From: a virus
IMG/VR virus record: IMGVR_UViG_3300025759_000187
Coordinates: 1-43,058 of that record
DNA: 43,058 bases
Strand: one strand, 5' to 3'
In this document: positions 41,096 through 43,058 of the stretch, piece by piece
Layout of the letters: each line of letters begins with the position of its first letter
How positions within the stretch are numbered: the stretch's first letter is position 1
The notes under the pieces: model-generated
What the model saw: the letters and a program-made list of their open reading frames with translations, nothing else
The model's database searches: none
Told to the model about the DNA's origin: nothing
Translations under genes and position numbers: made by a program

Positions 41096-41172
41096 CAGAT
41101 GAAGAACGTTAGGGAGAGGAGCAAGGCGATCACAATGAGGTCACCGATGAAGTCTTTAGTATTGTCAGTCAT
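41095..41172 (-). CDS. 25-residue single-helix membrane protein
   Basis: MTDNTKDFIGDLIVIALLLS followed by LTFFI. A short polar head and one hydrophobic helix. The start overlaps the upstream stop (ATGACTGA) and the stop overlaps the next start (TGATG), strong contextual evidence for translation. The function is unknown. Confidence 0.6.
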   Translation of the reverse strand: MTDNTKDFIGDLIVIALLLSLTFFI

Positions 41173-41410
41173 TCCAAATTACGTCCCGGATAAGGCATCC
41201 CTTAGAGTCTACGCCCGGTTGCATACCATCAAGGCAGCGTTGCAGCCTACGCACTAGGAACTCAATATCCTTAGTGAATAGTGTAAGGGAGCCGAATTGA
41301 TCCTGTTTGCCGGGATCTTTAGTAACCCATTCGAGGGTAAGGCAATCAGAATACTTACCGTAAGCCTTGTTGATTCGGACGTTGTTAACGCTGTGGAGGT
41401 TGATATCCAT
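41165..41410 (-). CDS. hypothetical early protein
   Basis: 81 residues starting MDINLHSVNNVRINKAYGKY, with beta-strand-like segments (DCLTLEWVTKD, GSLTLFTKDIEFLV) and then a helix with RRLQRCLDGM. No family is recognised. A 31-nt gap separates it from the upstream gene. Confidence 0.65.
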   Translation of the reverse strand: MDINLHSVNNVRINKAYGKYSDCLTLEWVTKDPGKQDQFGSLTLFTKDIEFLVRRLQRCLDGMQPGVDSKGCLIRDVIWND

Positions 41411-41441
41411 TGTAGTTAGGTTTGGCTAAGTGTTAGTGTTA

Positions 41442-41711
41442 TCAGGCAGGGATGAACTCGTAGTCGTGGTTACCGTACGAGATAACCTTACCGTGTACCG
41501 CTAGATCGCCGCGGACTAGACTAGGCTTTACGCTTTTGCGATGCGTACCACTACCGACTCGGATATAGCCGTCGTTAGTGAACTTGAAAGTCTTCCATTT
41601 GAAGACGATACCATACTCGTCCAACAAAGCGACTCGACCGCGAAGAATGCCGTCTGCAATCGTTTGGCTGTGTGCAGTGGTAGTCACACCGTTACGTACT
41701 TGTAGTGCCAT
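41442..41711 (-). CDS. hypothetical beta-rich early protein
   Basis: 89 residues starting MALQVRNGVTTTAHSQTIAD. AAGGAG lies 7 nt before the ATG. Short strands with Gly, Lys and His (FKWKTFKFTNDGYIRV, HGKVISYGNHDYEF) suggest a small beta fold. No family is recognised. Confidence 0.65.
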   Translation of the reverse strand: MALQVRNGVTTTAHSQTIADGILRGRVALLDEYGIVFKWKTFKFTNDGYIRVGSGTHRKSVKPSLVRGDLAVHGKVISYGNHDYEFIPA

Positions 41712-41741
41712 AGTAAGCTCCTTTTGTTATGCGTTAGTGAA

Positions 41742-42089
41742 TCAGTCGCAGTAGGCCATACCGATGGAATAGATGCGCGAGCCATCGTTATAGGTATACA
41801 TCTTGCCCATGATGTTAAGATCAGTGCGCTCAGTCCACGCAGCATCCATATCATGAGCAAAGTCAGGGATGCTAATGGGTTGGCAAGGCTTATTCCAATC
41901 TGCGTCAACGTAGATGGGAGAGGATTCTACCATACCCATAAAAGCCTGCACCGTATGCATAAAGTGCTCCTTATAGCACTCGTCCGCAGTATCGCATTCG
42001 AGCACTTGTCCCGTAGTACTATCCAACACAATACGCCAAGCGTAAGAGGGAAGGCTAGTAAGTTGGTACTGTTCTTGGTAAGTCTGCAT
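41742..42089 (-). CDS. hypothetical first early protein
   Basis: 115 residues starting MQTYQEQYQLTSLPSYAWRI. It is the first leftward gene behind the long right-end leader, so probably the first phage protein made. Its leader AACTAGAGAAAATT resembles that of the DUF932 gene. Contains CDTADECYKEHFMHTVQAFM and a C-terminal GSRIYSIGMAYCD. The function is unknown. In T7 this position holds anti-restriction gene 0.3, but there is no visible resemblance. Confidence 0.65.
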   Translation of the reverse strand: MQTYQEQYQLTSLPSYAWRIVLDSTTGQVLECDTADECYKEHFMHTVQAFMGMVESSPIYVDADWNKPCQPISIPDFAHDMDAAWTERTDLNIMGKMYTYNDGSRIYSIGMAYCD

Positions 42090-42322
42090 AATTTTCTCTA
42101 GTTTTGTTGTTAGCTTTGTATGAACCCCAAAGCGATAGGGTGAAGTCCGGTTGCCAGTCCCAATCGACCCGATAGTTTGGAAGGCTATCGTTAGGCTTTA
42201 GACTGTCGCAAGGGGTTACCACTCCCGCGACTCGCTGACCGTTAGCAGCGACACTAGTTTATTCGGTAGGCTTACCCAGCCGCCGTCACTAGTAACATCA
42301 GGCCCCAAAAAAGGTTGTTCGA

Positions 42323-42348
42323 TAGTAGTTAGGCAGTACTAACTACTA
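42323..42348. repeat. 10-bp-stem hairpin in early leader
   Basis: TAGTAGTTAG (42323-42332) pairs perfectly with CTAACTACTA (42339-42348) around a 6-nt loop. On the minus strand a T run (CCTTTTTTGG) lies about 12 nt behind it. It may be an operator or a leaky terminator in the early leader. Confidence 0.5.
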
Positions 42349-42373
42349 ACAGGCGTTCGAGTTGTTAATGAAA

Positions 42374-42395
42374 CAAGTAGCCCTATTGCTACTTG
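42374..42395. repeat. 8-bp-stem hairpin in early leader
   Basis: CAAGTAGC (42374-42381) pairs with GCTACTTG (42388-42395) around CCTATT. On the minus strand TTTCATT follows, so it could attenuate early transcription. Confidence 0.45.
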
Positions 42396-42423
42396 CCATC
42401 CAATCGGGTTACTTGCGAAACCG

Positions 42424-42439
42424 TAGGGGTAAACCCCTA
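42424..42439. repeat. 16-bp palindromic repeat, copy 1
   Basis: TAGGGGTAAACCCCTA occurs identically at 42424-42439 and 42520-42535. Each copy is a 7-bp stem with a 2-nt centre. The flanks AGGCCAGAT (behind copy 1) and ATCTGGCCT (behind copy 2) are inverted relative to each other. Confidence 0.6.
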
Positions 42440-42519
42440 GGCCAGATCTGCCACGAATGAATGCGGGTATTCCCTTATCCGCCAGTGCCTCGGCCTAGCG
42501 GGACCCCAACGTCGGCAAC

Positions 42520-42535
42520 TAGGGGTAAACCCCTA
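42520..42535. repeat. 16-bp palindromic repeat, copy 2
   Basis: Identical to 42424-42439, 96 nt away, and directly next to the GC-rich block at 42539. Confidence 0.6.
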
Positions 42536-42538
42536 TCT

Positions 42539-42703
42539 GGCCTCGGCTGGCATGTGGGTCCACCGATGGCGCGACGTAGGCGCTGGCGGTCGCGATATCG
42601 CATCGCTACGTCGCGCCGTTCCCGCCAGCCGAGGATGCCGGGAGCGTCGCTTGCCAGCGCCTCGGTAGCCGAGGCACGTGGACCCGCCAGCCGAGGCGCT
42701 GGC
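42539..42703. repeat. GC-rich nested inverted repeats (cruciform or structured RNA)
   Basis: Four sets of arms occur within 165 nt. GGCGCGACGTAG (42568-42579) pairs with 42606-42617 (12 bp, perfect) and encloses GCGATATCGC. GCCAGCGCCTCGG (42653-42665) pairs with 42691-42703 (13 bp, perfect). GCCTCGG (42659-42665) alternatively pairs with 42669-42675. The 24-nt arm at 42540-42563 pairs imperfectly with 42678-42697. The region is much richer in GC than the genes around it. Open frames across it look like composition artefacts. Confidence 0.65.
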
Positions 42704-42810
42704 CTCGGTCGCGGGACAGGAACAGGAAGAGAAAGAGCCGGGACGCCACGAGGGCAGCCCCACCCTTAGCGGAATGAAAGAAGGGAAACGCGCGCGATGG
42801 GCGTCGTAAA

Positions 42811-42837
42811 CCCTTGTCAAATAAGGACTTATGTCGC
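42811..42837 (+). repeat. 27-nt terminal repeat, copy 4
   Basis: It begins CCCTTGTCAAATAAGGACTT and aligns gaplessly with the left-end copies. It lies 29 nt before the right terminal repeat. The minus strand of this copy contains TTGACA, but no -10 follows at a suitable distance. Confidence 0.6.
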
Positions 42838-42866
42838 CTCTCCCCCGATGTGCGAATAGCGGTACC

Positions 42867-43058
42867 CGATCCGCCATGCCGTCATAAGTCGTTACGGGAC
42901 AAGGGTTTAGGAGTGCAAATTTTCGTATAAGTACGTTCCCCTAAGTGTTTTCAGCCTACGCCACTAGGTAGATACCCTGAGGAATGCCGTAAGTCCTTGC
43001 ACTGTAACGACTTACGACGACACTACGACCCCTAGGTAATGGGCCTAGTACCTATACA
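42867..43058. repeat. right copy of direct terminal repeat (window ends inside or at it)
   Basis: It matches 1-192 with four substitutions. The window stops at TAGTACCTATACA, in the middle of the sequence that forms the first candidate promoter at 180-203 in the left copy, so the real repeat may be longer. No gene is seen. Confidence 0.85.

Larger units (their letters stand above)
42090..42866. other. right-end non-coding leader and structured region
   Basis: No gene is apparent over 777 nt. From left to right it holds the early leader (42090-42320), two hairpins (42323-42348, 42374-42395), two copies of a 16-bp hairpin palindrome (42424-42439, 42520-42535), a very GC-rich folded block (42539-42703) and a 27-nt repeat (42811-42837). 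Host promoters for the early genes should lie here on the minus strand, but I found no convincing -10/-35 pair. Confidence 0.7.

Noticed and set aside
42812-42817. TTGACA (minus strand) as the -35 of an early host promoter
   Set aside because: The sequence 16-18 nt downstream is GC-rich (ATCGCGC) with no -10. The hexamer is part of the 27-nt repeat.
42461-42877. ORFs on both strands of the GC-rich right-end block (42461-42769 plus, 42533-42877 minus)
   Set aside because: The stop-free frames are explained by high GC and nested inverted repeats. The proteins are Arg/Pro/Ser low complexity without ribosome sites, and one runs into the terminal repeat.
1-43058. tRNA genes, CRISPR arrays, insertion sequences, and an attP site
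   Set aside because: I searched by eye for T-loop (GGTTCRA) contexts, regularly spaced repeats and transposase motifs and found none convincing. attP cannot be assigned without the host sequence.

Overview
This window looks like a nearly complete genome of a T7-like podovirus (Autographiviridae-type). It has a single-subunit RNA polymerase, the T7 replication set, the T7 structural set in T7 order (gp7.3-like, portal, scaffold, capsid, tail tubes A and B, internal virion proteins A to D, terminase small and large), tightly overlapping genes, and a 192-bp direct repeat at the two ends. A tyrosine integrase directly upstream of the RNA polymerase, a RuvC-like resolvase in place of T7 endonuclease I, a GNAT-like internal protein A and no photosynthesis genes recall marine integrase-carrying T7-like phages of heterotrophic bacteria. 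The host cannot be read from the sequence.

Layout, read leftward as the phage transcribes it: 42867-43058 right terminal repeat; 42090-42866 non-coding, with a very GC-rich, heavily folded block; 42089-36434 early region of small unknown genes plus one DUF932 gene, with at least two tiny membrane-protein ORFs; 36453-35457 AP2-like DNA-binding protein and integrase; 35460-26828 RNA polymerase, SSB, RuvC-like nuclease, primase-helicase, nucleotide kinase, DNA polymerase, LAGLIDADG homing endonuclease and 5'-3' exonuclease; 26828-15764 head and tail genes, including an SGNH hydrolase between portal and scaffold; 15762-7097 two giant ejection proteins; 7100-4562 packaging and probable lysis genes, ending at a terminator. 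The left end is different. A rightward (+) tail-fibre module (1180-4500) converges on terminase, two small basic-protein genes point left (1003-601), and 1-600 holds the left terminal repeat, a 27-nt repeat family and two tandem elements that resemble T7 promoters.

The most interesting content is the 1916-residue gp16-like ejection protein. It has no visible lytic transglycosylase motif. It carries instead an ADP-ribosyltransferase of the kind found in phage polyvalent proteins (HGT box at residue 471, GWGVYF at 498-503) and a zincin metallopeptidase (HEVAH at 852-856), partly in a low-GC island. This suggests that effector enzymes are injected with the DNA. No recognisable endolysin is present. 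A small HExxH protein and a one-helix membrane protein between the terminase genes are the lysis candidates.
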